NCBI GenBank assembly: GCA_035771175.1
Contig: JAYMFD010001095.1
Location: forward strand, 209,001-273,000
Reading direction: 5' to 3'
Origin: Paratinospora sagittata
Lineage: Eukaryota > Streptophyta > Magnoliopsida > Ranunculales > Menispermaceae
DNA length: 64,000 nucleotides
Of this stretch, positions 1 through 11,300 are shown one piece after another (within the stretch, counting starts at the first letter, position 1; every line of letters starts with the position of its first letter). Under the pieces are notes generated by a model. That model had not been told where the DNA came from. It did not search any database and saw nothing but the letters and a program-made list of their open reading frames with translations. The position numbers were made by a program, and so were the translations under genes.

Positions 1-1320
1 GTACAATGTCATACAAGAACCAAATCAAGAAAACTATACTCACAGTACAACACGTTCCATTTAAACCCAATCATCGTCGTTTTCGAGTCCAGCTCGAAGT
101 TAAATCCAACTAATTTAACCTGTCACAATCACTCCATAATTCAATTTCATGTATTCATATCTATGTATATCTTTAATTTCTCAACTCATGTCAAATCACG
201 AATAATAAATCCATTTAGGACTCATAAGCAATTGAAGAAACTATTATCTCGTTTCTGTGGTCAATCTAGATATTTCCACAAGAAAGAACAGTGAAAATAG
301 ATTTCCAAATCATATTTTCACGACACCATATACTTAGTTACTAAAACTATCAAATCATATCCAAAAATCGCAATCTTCGCATCGAAACGTCCGAAATTCA
401 GTTATCTACGATTTTATGATCTCAAACCGGAGTTTCATTGGATGCACATCAGTGTTCACATCACTGTTCACATCAATATTACTATTCACTATTCACTGTT
501 CACTATTTACTGTTTATTCATATCATTGTTCACTGTTCACTACTTATATCATTATTCACTATTTACATAGTACTATTCATTCAAAACATGTAAATTATAT
601 TAAAATTGTCAAACGGTCTCCAAAACTCCTAAAATAGAATCTAACTACATATTCGGGGTCCCGACCGTCTAAAAAGTGTTTTTCTACCTTTCTAGCGGAT
701 TTTCATTCACATTGGGTAAAAACTCCCAATTTGTCAAAACGCCGTAAAACGGCTCTCATAGCTAAAATTAGTCCGCTAGAATCGTTCCATCTAACTTAGA
801 TAGTAATTTCACGAAGAAATAGAGTGGAAATCACTTACCGCATGTCCAAATTTCGCGCGAATCCTGCGTTTCTCCTTTTTCTTCTTCTCATTCTTCTCTC
901 TGCCTCTTTCTGCAACTGCGTTAGTTGTTTTTTTTTCTTTTTTTTAATTACATGCAAGTACTGTTCATGGTGCTGTTCGGTGAATAGTACCCACTTATGA
1001 ACAGTATTTTATTTTATTTTATTTTATCTTCTTCTGCGTATTGTTCACGGTACTGTTCGGTGAACAATACTTGCAAATGAACAGTAAATATTTTTGTTCC
1101 TCTTCTTCTTCTATACACTCAATCCACATAATTCAACTCCAATTTTTAACTTGTAAACACCCATATAAGATGATCCCATATGTATCATCTTCATTTAATA
1201 CATTTCTTTACTAATCATACACACGTATATTTAGCTCTTACGTATAAAATACGTGTATTCTACATCTCGATATATGTGTACGTCAACTTATGCATTTAAT
1301 TAAATTTACGGGGTGTTACA
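1..1320 (-). mobile_element. Gypsy-type LTR, truncated by the window edge
   Basis: Reverse-orientation copy of the LTR seen complete at 23528-25751. Its terminus at 1310-1320 reads as TGTAACACCCCG on the minus strand, and base 1 of the window corresponds to about 24830 in the complete copy. It shares the ACTGTTCA-rich stretches (445-560, 960-1085) and the short region near 840 that matches 23960-24010. The TGTAACACC start is common among plant Gypsy LTRs; the lineage is inferred. No coding sequence is visible; the 73-codon reading frame at 416-637 is a by-product of the CACTGTTCAC repeats. Confidence 0.75.
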
Positions 1321-1375
1321 CTTGCTCTGAGAAAACATATTCAATATCCTGATCTGGGGATAAAGAATAAGATTG
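1321..1375 (-). mobile_element. short caulimovirid-derived fragment
   Basis: About 55 bases match 36879-36933 in the endogenous caulimovirid with only a few mismatches; that part lies just downstream of the zinc-knuckle region. It abuts the LTR end at 1320 exactly, so this is either a broken second insertion or a fragment moved by rearrangement. The following bases to about 1660 match nothing I recognise. Confidence 0.6.
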
Positions 1376-1709
1376 GTATACAGATTATAACGAACCAAAC
1401 AGGGAGGTTGGACAACATCATTGTGAGAAGAGGATATTATGTAGACGTTTAAGTAAGAAAATAACAAAGTGTAATAACCAGAGTATCTTTAACCAGATGA
1501 ACCCTTTTATCTGTTGTAAATGACAGATTTCGAGTCTGATGTAGCAACCGCCACTTCACAATTGTGTAAAATGGTGTAGTGTTTTCCATTTAAATAGCAT
1601 TTCTCTATTTTATTTTATTTTTCTTTCAGATAAATGCTAGTAGTTGGCTATTAATTGTAGCTATTTATAGCCATGACATAATGACATTTCACCTAAAATG
1701 ATCCACAAG

Positions 1710-2100
1710 GCTAGTTGACATGTCTTTTACCCAGTATATCTTAATCTCATCACATGGGCAAATTTTTTAAAAAATATTTTTGTAATTTAAAAATTATATC
1801 CAAAACTATACTTATACTAATATAGTGTATGATGATTGAAGGATGTTTTCATTTTCTTTTTTCTTCATGATAATATGGTGATATAGTGTATTACCACATC
1901 AGCTTAGATATAAATTTTGGTACATATCTTGAATCATTTTAGCACTCCTCAAATTTTAATCCAAATAAAAAATATCCAACTCATCCCAACAAAATTTATA
2001 ATGTTTTAAGAATTGTGAAATATAATGTATTTCAAAATAGTCACTTGTCCAATCTTTAATTAGATGTTTACAAGATTCGGCGTGTCATTTTCCATGAAAT
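1710..2100 (+). repeat. dispersed repeat fragment (DNA-transposon-like)
   Basis: Reverse-complement matches lie at 19289-19480 and 27974-28148, inside intron 2 of 2OGD copies B and C. This copy has about 190 bases in the middle (near 1757-1947) that the other two lack. No terminal repeats or target duplication could be fixed, so the class is unknown. Confidence 0.5.
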
Positions 2101-2932
2101 GTTATAACTTAGTCTAATTTGTGTAGCTTTTCATGAAATGTTATAATTAAATTAGACAATTGATTATAAAGAGTTTTTATAAATTTAGTAGTAAACTTTT
2201 ACCAATAAAATTAGCCTTTTCTTAACTATTGGTCAAGTTGTCAACTTATCTTGTGTATCATATGAGTTGGTGAAATATCAATATGTCATGGCCAGAAATA
2301 GTACAACTACTAGCCAACCTCTAGAATTTATTCGAAAGAAAAAAATATCTAGGGCCCATATGACTGCAATATGTCACATGGCATGGCATGACATGGCGCA
2401 GGTCTTTACAGCCTTGCGTGGTCCACAAAAACGCACTCATATCACATGCACGGCTCTTTAATTTCTACAATGGATAAAAATTTCAATCAACCCATAGAGT
2501 TAATATTAACTCATAGGGTTAATATTTCAACCAGGGATTATTATTTTCTCGAACATTCAACACGCCCACGCACAACCCGATGTAGAACCACTAAGAGCTG
2601 GGCAGACCAGGTTGAGTGCAGGTGCCAGAACCGAAAAGTTGAGTCTCGATGAGCTTAGTGCACCAACTAGGTACTTATTAACCCTTAGTTTAATATATTT
2701 ACTCATAACATCATTATAAGATTAATATTAATTTTTTTAATAAGAAAAGTAAAAAAAGAAACCATCACGTGGTGCGCCGTACGCTTCTCTGCGAACCCAA
2801 TGGTCCCAAAAAAGCACGATCATTTTAGCACTCCGCTTTCCGCCCAATCTGTCCACCTAGGTACGAGGAGGCACCACATGCATGTAAGATATCCAACTTA
2901 AAACGAACACGGAACTAGCTCATGCTAAGACC
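2101..2932. other. non-coding upstream region of 2OGD copy A
   Basis: No gene is supported here. Two small reading frames (2267-2461 and 2446-2652) have no recognisable domain and lie in low-complexity AT-rich sequence. The last 200 bases form the likely promoter of copy A. Confidence 0.5.
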
Positions 2933-2939
2933 TATAAAA
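2933..2939 (+). promoter_or_regulatory. TATA box of 2OGD copy A
   Basis: TATAAAA lies about 80 bases upstream of the ATG at 3017. A start of transcription about 30 bases downstream would leave a short A/C-rich leader. Copies B-D do not keep this upstream sequence; they have a LINE-derived flank instead. Confidence 0.6.
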
Positions 2940-3016
2940 GGCTGAGATCTCTCCCCTCGTTCCAACTTCACTCACCGGCAAGAAATACCAGCAACACCAC
3001 TCAAAAAAAAGAAGAA

Positions 3017-4983
3017 ATGGCAAATCAGAGCACCTATCAAATGTTCGACAAAACTACAATAGGGTTTGATGTACAAAAAGAATTGAAGGCCTTCGATGAT
3101 AAAAAAATGGGTGTTAGGGGACTTGTAGAGGCCGGCATAACAAAGGTTCCACGACTATTTATCTTGGCGACAGAATTTACGATTCCAGTTATAGACCTCA
3201 AAAGCATTAACATGGAGAAAGATGGTACTAGAAGGAAGGAGATTATTAATCAAGTCTTAAATGCAGCTGAGAAATGGGGTTTCTTTCAAGTAGTAAACCA
3301 TGGGATCCGTGCTGAATTGTTACACGAAATGCTTGAACGAGTTCGCATGTTTCATGAGCAACCACAAGAGGAGAGAGGTAAATTTTATACGAGGGACGGA
3401 ACAAAAAATGTGGTTTACAATAGCTTCTTTGATATGTATAGAAAAGCTGCATATTGGAGGGACAATATAACTTTCATGACAGCTCCTAATTTTCCTGATC
3501 CGAGCGAGATGCCTATACAATTCAGGTTTGCTAACCAAGCTCACTTTTTACTTCTTAGTGTTTGTAATACTTGATACAACATATATAGAACAGGCCCTTC
3601 TATCAAAAAATAAAAAAATGAAAAATAAAATTAGACTGAGAAAGGTGACTGATTCAAGCTCACTTCTTAGTGTTTACATTATGATCTGTTCATTGGCTTT
3701 GGCTAGTGTCCCTTGAAAAAACGCAAAAGTTCTTTTAAATTAATATTATCTATCTATCTCTGTCACAACTTTCTAATAACATTAATCCATAATGTGATGT
3801 ATTTTTAGTGATATATTAATGGAGTACTCAAAGAATGCTACGAACTTGGGGAAAGCATTGCTTGAGTTGCTTTCTGAGGCTCTTGAGCTTGAAAAAGAAC
3901 ATCTAAATGACAAGGGATGCTTGAATGTGCTCTACATTGGTTGTCACTACTATCCACCATGCCCACAACCTGAACTCACTTTTGCAACTCCCAAGCATTC
4001 TGATAATAATTGCCTTACCATCGTCCAACAAGACCAGATTGGTGGCTCATTGCAAGTTCTTCATCAAGACCAATGGATCGATGTTCCTCCTATAGATGGA
4101 GCTCTAGTAGTAAATTTTGGGGATATTCTGCAGGCAAGTCTCCTTCCATTTTGATCATATAATTTTCAGGTTTAATTTTTTTTTTTTCCATCTTCTTGAA
4201 GAACTATTATATGAATTTCTTACAAAGCATCATTTGTGAAAGGATTAATGCCAATTAGCTATATCATTAGTTATATCATTATTAATTTTTTCTATCCATG
4301 TTATTTGAGTTCATCTTATTTTAGGTTTTCCTCTACCTATATTGTCATGGATTATACTTTACTCTTCCCTGACTAACACATCTAAAAGACTTCTATGTAC
4401 AAATCATCTTAATCGGTTTTCTCTTATTTTATTTCTAATTAGGGCTACTTGCACTATTTTTTAAATATATTTATTTTTAATTTTATCTTATAATTTATTT
4501 ATTTTCACTACAAAAAGCTAGTGGTTCATAGATATGGCTTGGTTTGAATTTTTGGGCTAGAGATAAAACATTCAACCTCCCAAAAATTCACATTTGACCA
4601 AAAGTTAGAGTAGATTAGTAACAATATTCATCAAGATTGTTTTTTCCTAAAAAAATAATAATAAGTGAATACTCACATAGCTAGAGTTGGATTAATGCAA
4701 ACCATCCTGCCATGGACAATCCTTTGAGCAACTTCTTACTTCTTACTTTTAAAGGTTTGCAACCAAAAAAAAAAAAAAACATGGATGTGTAGCAATATAT
4801 TAACTTTCACGTTTTTAATTTAAATGCCAATTTGTTGATTAGATTATTATTTTTTATAATGTGCAGGGTATGACCAATGGTAAATTTAAAAGTGCTTCAC
4901 ACAGGGTCTTGGCCAGCCGTGTTGTTCCAAGAATGTCTGTTAGATCATTTTTTACCAAATGGACAGATATCCACCCGATCTAA
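3017..4983 (+). CDS. 2-oxoglutarate/Fe(II)-dependent dioxygenase, ACC-oxidase-homolog type (copy A), C-terminally truncated
   Basis: Three exons fit: 3017-3525, 3809-4133 and 4867-4983, giving about 316 residues against the usual 360-370. Exon 1 carries the DIOX_N domain (IPVIDL near residue 58, then WGFFQVVNHG). Exon 2 carries the HxD iron ligands (KHSD) and the GSLQVLH strand. Exon 3 carries the third ligand His (SHRVLA) and the 2OG-binding RMS. Intron 1 is GT-AG; intron 2 would use a GC donor (CAG|GCAAGT). The exon 3 frame stops right after HPI. The family's missing C-terminal tail is still readable in another frame at about 5033-5110 (KEFPEHYSDKGQDGTSAL), so an indel removed it. Enzymes of this family act in the cytosol on small molecules; the substrate cannot be told. 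It may be a functional short form or a young pseudogene. Confidence 0.75.
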
Positions 4984-5702
4984 TGGCCTGCATATTGCTA
5001 AACTATTATTAGAAGAAAGTTCTCTGCTTTGCTACAATAAAAGAGTTTCCTGAGCATTACAGCGATAAAGGACAAGATGGGACCTCTGCTTTAATACATT
5101 TGGGCTGTGAGTTCAGATTTAGCTCTAGGGAGATTGTGATTGTTCGTTTCAGTATTGGTTTTTGTGTTAATATATATATCATGATTATGTATTATAATAA
5201 ATGGAGCAGGACTTAATGGGGAATTGTATGCCTAGCTCCAAATGGTTGTGTCGTGATGATCTTGTAATTGTTCTTATCTTGGTTAGGCTTTCACTATTTA
5301 TATATATTAATAAATCTTAGTTTGTCGCGTAAATTTTATTTAAAATTTATTCTTATTGCTTTTTGAGATGGAAAATTATTAATTATATTATTATATTCAA
5401 GTTTCAAGTTTTGTTAATATATATATATAGTAATATATATATACTCAACTTAGCTAACTCTTTTCACTAACTATACGAGGTTGACTACATAAATATATTT
5501 CCTCTACTCCTCTTGATAAACTTAGCTAACTCTTTTCTCTAACTATATGAGGTTGACTACATAAATATATTTCCTCTACTCCTCTTTATCAAGGGCATTA
5601 GTCTCAATGATATATCTTTGTTTCAATATATGAAAATTAATATATAGTTTCATCAAAATCAAGCAAGTTAAGAAAATCAATTGAATTTAAAACTTAAAGG
5701 AG
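4984..5702 (+). other. 3' flank of 2OGD copy A with local tandem duplication
   Basis: The first 130 bases hold the frameshifted C-terminal coding remnant. The rest aligns with 38808-39461 downstream of copy E, so both come from one duplicated gene end. A unit of about 71 bases (near 5447-5518, repeated at 5519-5590, containing CTTAGCTAACTCTTTTC) is doubled here and single in copy E. Confidence 0.6.
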
Positions 5703-5782
5703 AATGCTAATCTAACTACAAAAAAAAAATTGCATCTGCAAGCGCACCTGATGTGAACCCACAAGGATTAGATCCTAGGAAC

Positions 5783-7208
5783 TGTTAACCTTAATTAATA
5801 AGTTTAGTTTACTGTAGTTAATTGTAATGTGGTTGGTTAATTAGTTTAGGGTTTTGCTCTAAATCTCTACATATACAATATCAATGTAGTCTTTTGGGTT
5901 TCTTGTGCATTTTCTTTTTTCTTCTTCTTTCTTCTTTTCTATTTCTTTGTTTTCAATTCAATTTCTCTCATGGCATGAGAGCCAAAATGACACCATTCCT
6001 TTCCATTTTTCTGGTTTCAATTTTATTTCTCACATAATCATCTCTTCTCGGCCAAATACTTCTCTAATTCCCTCTCATCATCTCCTCTTTCTCATTCTCA
6101 TTCTCATTACCTTCTTCTCATCAATCTGAGAAATTTGCAAAGTCATTTCTGCAAGAAACAAATCTACAAAAAAGGGGATATTACACAAATTTCTGCAACA
6201 AAAAAAAGAAAAGAAAAGAAAGTCTAGGTATCCCTCTCTCTATCTTCTTATTCTTCTCATTAAAATTTCTACAACAAAAATCTTCATCAAATCCTCTTCA
6301 AAAATCGATCAAAATTCCTTCACATCAGATTTTTTTTTCTTTTTTTCTTGTGTTTCCTCAATTCCTCTTCTAAATTGATCAAATTTCTCTCATTCTTCTC
6401 TAATTACTGCCAGATCTTTCACCATATTCATTGCAAATGTTGCAAAGGTATATCTTCCTTCTTCTTCACATCCGATTCTATTTTTTGATGATTCAACTCT
6501 CCCTCAAACATACAACCTATCTAATTTCTTACTTTCAATTCTTCTCACCAAACATCTAATCTCTACCTTCATCTAAGATTTTCACTCTCTTCCTTCTCTT
6601 GTTATTCCCTAAATCTCTCATTCTTTGCTTTTCTTCTCAACTTTTGATTCCCTTTCTAGTTTTAATCCAAAAGAGACTTCATCCAATGAAGGTTTCCAAT
6701 TCTATGAAATACAGTGTGTTCTACGATCAGTTGCTTCCTTCCTAGTTACAGAGTGGATCTCGGAAGTCCATTGACGACGATGTCATCTTCGAGTCACAAT
6801 AGCAACATTCATGATTTCTTGTTCAAGATCATGTTGATTGGAGATTCTGGTGTTGATTTCTCCAACAATTTCTCCAAAAAAATAAAAAAGGGGCAATCGA
6901 GACATGTGTCGTCATTGGTGACCTGTTGTTTCTTCTACTCATGGATGTAGTGCAAGCTCATGGATGTTTTCCACGACTATGAGTTTGAGGGGTCATGTTA
7001 ATCATAGTTAATAAGTTTAGTTTTCTGTAGTTAATTGTAATGTGGTTGCTTAGTTAGTTTAGGGTTTTGCTTTGTATAATGAGCTAGTTGTAAATCTCTA
7101 CATATGCAATATCAATGTAGTCTTTTGGGTTTTTTGTGCATGTTCTTCTTTCTTCTTCAATTCTTCTTTATTCCTTTCTATTTCTTGTTTTCAATTCAAT
7201 TTCTCTCA
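5783..7208 (+). mobile_element. TRIM-type non-autonomous LTR retrotransposon
   Basis: A 1426-bp element with two LTRs: 5783-5970 (188 bp) and 6996-7208 (213 bp). Both start TGTTAA and end TTTCTCTCA. The 3' LTR has about 20 extra bases near 7075. The first LTR is followed by TGGCATGAGAGCC, which resembles a degenerate initiator-tRNA primer site. The flanks are GGAAC (5778-5782) and AGAAC (7209-7213), a 5-bp target duplication with one change. The empty site is visible at 39536-39540, which reads AGGAACCC. There is no gag or pol; the interior is CT-rich leader-like sequence plus a Rab gene fragment. Confidence 0.85.
6780..6863 (+). pseudogene. captured Rab GTPase (RabC/Rab18-like) N-terminal fragment
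   Basis: From the ATG at 6780 the frame reads MSSSSHNSN, then HDFLFKIMLIGDSGV and DFSNNF. This matches the N-terminus of plant RabC-type small GTPases, whose first strand and P-loop run FKILLIGDSGVGKSS. Here the GKSS of the P-loop and the next few residues are missing, so no GTP-binding site remains. The CT-rich sequence upstream (about 5985-6700) looks like a plant 5' UTR and may have been taken from the same donor. It lies wholly inside the TRIM and is a fragment, not a working gene. Confidence 0.6.
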
Positions 7209-8396
7209 AGAACCCACGGACAAAAGGTATTCTAACCCCAAAAAAGCTAAAATCAGATTTCGATGATCCACTTGAACCCTTGAATACGAAGAAACAAAGA
7301 CCCAAAGGGCTGAAAACACCACAAGGTTGATCAATCCTTGATAAGTTTAGATAGTTCAATGAAGAACATAAGAGAAAGCTATTCTTGGATCTCAAAACTC
7401 AGAACAAACTCTTTGTTAAGTTTTTTTTGTGTCTTCTTCAATGGAGAAGAAGTCTTTATATATTGAAGAAGTTTTTATATACAAAAAAAAAATAAGTACT
7501 CCTAGGAAAATGAAAAGTCTTAAGCTATAATGACTAATTAACACTTAATAAAAATGACAACTCCTAAGAATATGAAAAGTCTCAATAAATTCGTGCAACC
7601 CATTTAATGAAGACATAAACACTTTGTTCAGCACAAATTAATGATGTCCATGTTCAAATGAATCAGCTTGTACGAATTTCAACAAGACTTCCTTAATTTA
7701 TGGTATGGTAGGGCCAAGTTTCTTCAACAGCTCCCATATTGTACTTCAATGACATTGATGGCTTCTTGTGAATTCTTGTCTATAAATCCGTTTGAAGCTT
7801 AGCCCATATGTCTTGAACAAGTCCAATTAAAGCTTCTCCGAGTCTTTTAACTTGGGCCCTTGTAATAGGCCCACTTGAAATGTGCAAAGGATTACTTGGC
7901 ATACTTGACTAACCTTGCTCCACTTGATGAGTCGCATCATTCCCCCTTTCCTCAAAAGGATTCATCCTCCAATCATCACCTACATCAAAATGAGAAAGAT
8001 CAGCAAGTAACTATATTTTTAATGCCATTAGATCATTCATTACATGCGTTGAGATGTGTAATACATACATATCTAATGATATTAATGGTATAGTTATAAT
8101 TTTTACAGTTAAATTAACATGAAAAATAGTCAAAAAGAAGGTTTTCAGTGACTTAATTTAAAACATTAACCTTCATATGAATGATGTACTATAATGTAAT
8201 TCAAGAAAAATCGACAGTATACAATCATTAATGTATCTATTAATGATTCAAAAGGGTTAAATGCCCAAAAAACAAAATATATGACTTAATAAGGAAGATA
8301 AATTATTAACTAACATACTATGTTGCTTATGAACATCAGTAATATTAGACACAATTTAATAATCATGTTCCAGGTAAGGCAAAACAAATAGTTTTT

Positions 8397-11300
8397 TGTT
8401 ATAAATATATTTGAATATCATTATAACCTCTAATTCATTACAAGGATTTTGTAGCCTCTATATTAGTGTTGAATTTAATTTTGTAATAACCAATGAAATT
8501 AATTTTTATAACCATTGGATTTATTGATATTGTTAATGTAATTTAATCATCTATTATGACCATGAGCCTATATAAGGAGGTGCTTAGATTGTACTAGATG
8601 CACAAAAGGCTTATACAAGTCTAGAATATCATGAGAATAAAATATCTCTCTATTTCTCTATTTTTTCTCTCAAGCATATCTCATTTATATTTGTTTATTT
8701 GTAATGGTTATCTATTTATTTTACAACGCGTTATCAACACGAAAGCTCTCGAAGCTGAAAGAGATTGCTTGTCTAAATGAAGAAGGTATATTGGTGGTAA
8801 AATTATGTATCTTATTTTATTTGATATCATTTGATATTGAGTTATTTTGTATTGTCATTATTTTTTATATATTTTTTATAGTTTCAAGCCATGTAAAAAA
8901 TATATATGCTTGAAACTATATTGTTATATTTTGATTCATATCACAAAAAGATGTGGAGAAAATATTTTATAGTTATACAAAAAAAATTCTATCCAGAAGC
9001 TAAATTGAGAATTTTATTATATGGTTTATTGTACCTAAAGTTGTAATACCAAAGAGATATGAATATTGTGATCTTTGATCTAAAATTTCTGTGATCAAAT
9101 GCATTGATCAAAGTCATGTGAAAAAACATATATATTGAAGAAGACAATGTTTTTCCACCTCAAATATGCTATTGATATAGTAGTAAAGAGGGTGTTGAAG
9201 TCTTCTTGAAAAATTGGTGAAAAATCACATGTTGAGAAGAAAAAAAATTGTGATGAAAAATCACGCGTTGATGTCTTTTCAAGAAAATGATTATGGTAAA
9301 AATTACCAAGCCTGTCTAGCTGGTTGTAAATCATTCCCTAAAGTGAATGATAGTTTTTTCTATGATCATGAATAAGAAAATTTATATTACCATAATCATG
9401 AGTGCAAATAAATATGAAAAATAAATGTTGCAAAGGCCATAGTGCATGAGAAATGAATATGACCATGATCATGTACATGAAATATGAATATTATAAAGGT
9501 CATGATGGATGAAATTAAGTGGCAAAAGCCATGGTCGACGAAAATAAATATGACAAATGTCATAACCATGGATGAGAAATTGAATATGGGAAAAGTCATA
9601 ATTGAGATTATTATGAGAATCATGATGATTATAGTTCTTGAAAATATAGTTATAGCCATATATATTTTAAATATATTTACTCTTCTATCAAAGTAGAATG
9701 ATATTATTATTGCGACATAAAGAAATTATATAATATAAAGTGTTTGCATTATGCATGAATTAAATTAGCATTGGTTGGATACATGTTGTATCACCAAATG
9801 GTTGATCTTTATTAAGCCTCAATAAAGAAAATAGGTTGAAAAAAATTATTAATGGCTCATAAAGAGTAATTAGTATATTGACAAATGAAACAAGATTCAT
9901 AGTGGTTGTTAATGCCTTATATTTTATGTCATTTGCCTAATTTTGAAATATTTACATATTAAAAGATATTCTTATATATTTCTTCATTTATTTTTGGGAA
10001 AAGTAGAATTTAGAGGTGCTTCCTACTTTATTTTTTCAGTTTATTATATCATGAAATTATGAGGTCAATTGAATTATATTGTGATCGGGAACCGCGAGTT
10101 CTTTGACACAAATATATTTATATTTTGACATAATTGGCCAAGTTTGAGAAACCTCAATAATATTTTAAATAATGATATAAATAGCCAAATTTTTGGAACC
10201 TTAATCAATAATACTTTGAATAATGGCATAATTGACCAATGTACAGTGAAACAATTTTCCGGCCATTAGGGGGAGGAAAGTGAATTTCAGAATAATGACA
10301 TATAAAATTGTTAATGCATATGAGCCAATATAGATTAATTTTCTCATTACAAGAGAAAAGTCAAGTTTTTGACATGTAAATTGCTAGAAGCAATATGAGG
10401 CTATGTGCACTAAAGCCTCAAAGGAGAAGCCAAAAAATGAAGTCTAAGTTCACATGATCAATCATGTGCAAAATAATTGCAGATTAGTTAATTGTTGTAT
10501 TTGTTGATAAAGTCTTTGTCGGACAAATTGTTTATGTGTTAACATATGAAATATTATTGACCAGTCAAGTCAAAGGACAAAACTTCCTATAAAGAGAATA
10601 TATATACAAAATATTCTTAAAGATGAATAAAATATTGAAAAATAAATATCTCGTGAAGATGTATAGATTGATGATTAAATATTCCTTTAATAAGAAAAAA
10701 TATATGTTTAACGAAGAAACATATATGATTATCTCTTTAAGAGTTATGATTTGAGAAATATGTATTCCATGAAGATGAATAAATTGAGAAATGAATGTTA
10801 ATGAAAGAGACATAAAAATATCTTGAAGAGTTATGGAGTATGAAATAAATATTATCTGAAGAGAAATAAATTTAATATAAATGTCCAATAAAGGGACATA
10901 AATATGTTTTGAAAATATATGAATTTCAAGAGTTAATATTCCTCACGCAGGAAAAAATTTTTATGAGAGAATCTCATAAAATTTCATACATATATATATG
11001 ATAGACATGAGATGAAAATAATATTGCTTGTGATATTTCCATTGATATTTTCATGTGTTCATTGATATTTTTAAAAAATGGACATCCCACACTGTAGATT
11101 GTGTGAAGAATGTCGACTTTGAAATAATTGGCAAAAGTGAAAAAATTATTAGTTAAACTCGTTAATGGACGAGAGCTATTTGAAATGAAATTCAAACGCA
11201 TGAAGCGTAAATAATTTTAAATATAAATGATTATTTATATGAAACTATTCAAGGAAATGAATAGATTTATGAATAATGATAATGGATGATGATATCTATT

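Larger units (their letters stand above)
5752..7939 (-). mobile_element. LTR remnant inside the MITE, split by a TRIM
   Basis: In minus orientation it starts TGATGCGACTC and ends GGGTTCACA. A pyrimidine run at 7940-7950 (TTCCCCCTTTCC) reads as a polypurine tract on the minus strand, so this is a 3' LTR with about 70 bases of internal sequence. The uninterrupted copy is 39510-40240 (731 bp). No open reading frame of the parent element is present. Confidence 0.5.
5703..8120. mobile_element. MITE split by nested insertions
   Basis: The outer ends match the 150-bp MITE at 49831-49980: the left end contains TAATCTAACT and the right end contains TTACAGTT followed by AAATTAAC. Between them lies an LTR (5752-7939) which itself contains the TRIM at 5783-7208. 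The same MITE-plus-LTR arrangement without the TRIM is at 39462-40370, which shows the order of insertion. Confidence 0.6.

Noticed and set aside
6714..6950. working small GTPase gene
   Set aside because: The P-loop lacks GKS/T and nothing after the first strand remains; it lies inside a TRIM.
8704..11201. small frames inside the LARD as genes
   Set aside because: They are short, AT-driven, without domains, and flanked by the LTRs of a non-coding element.
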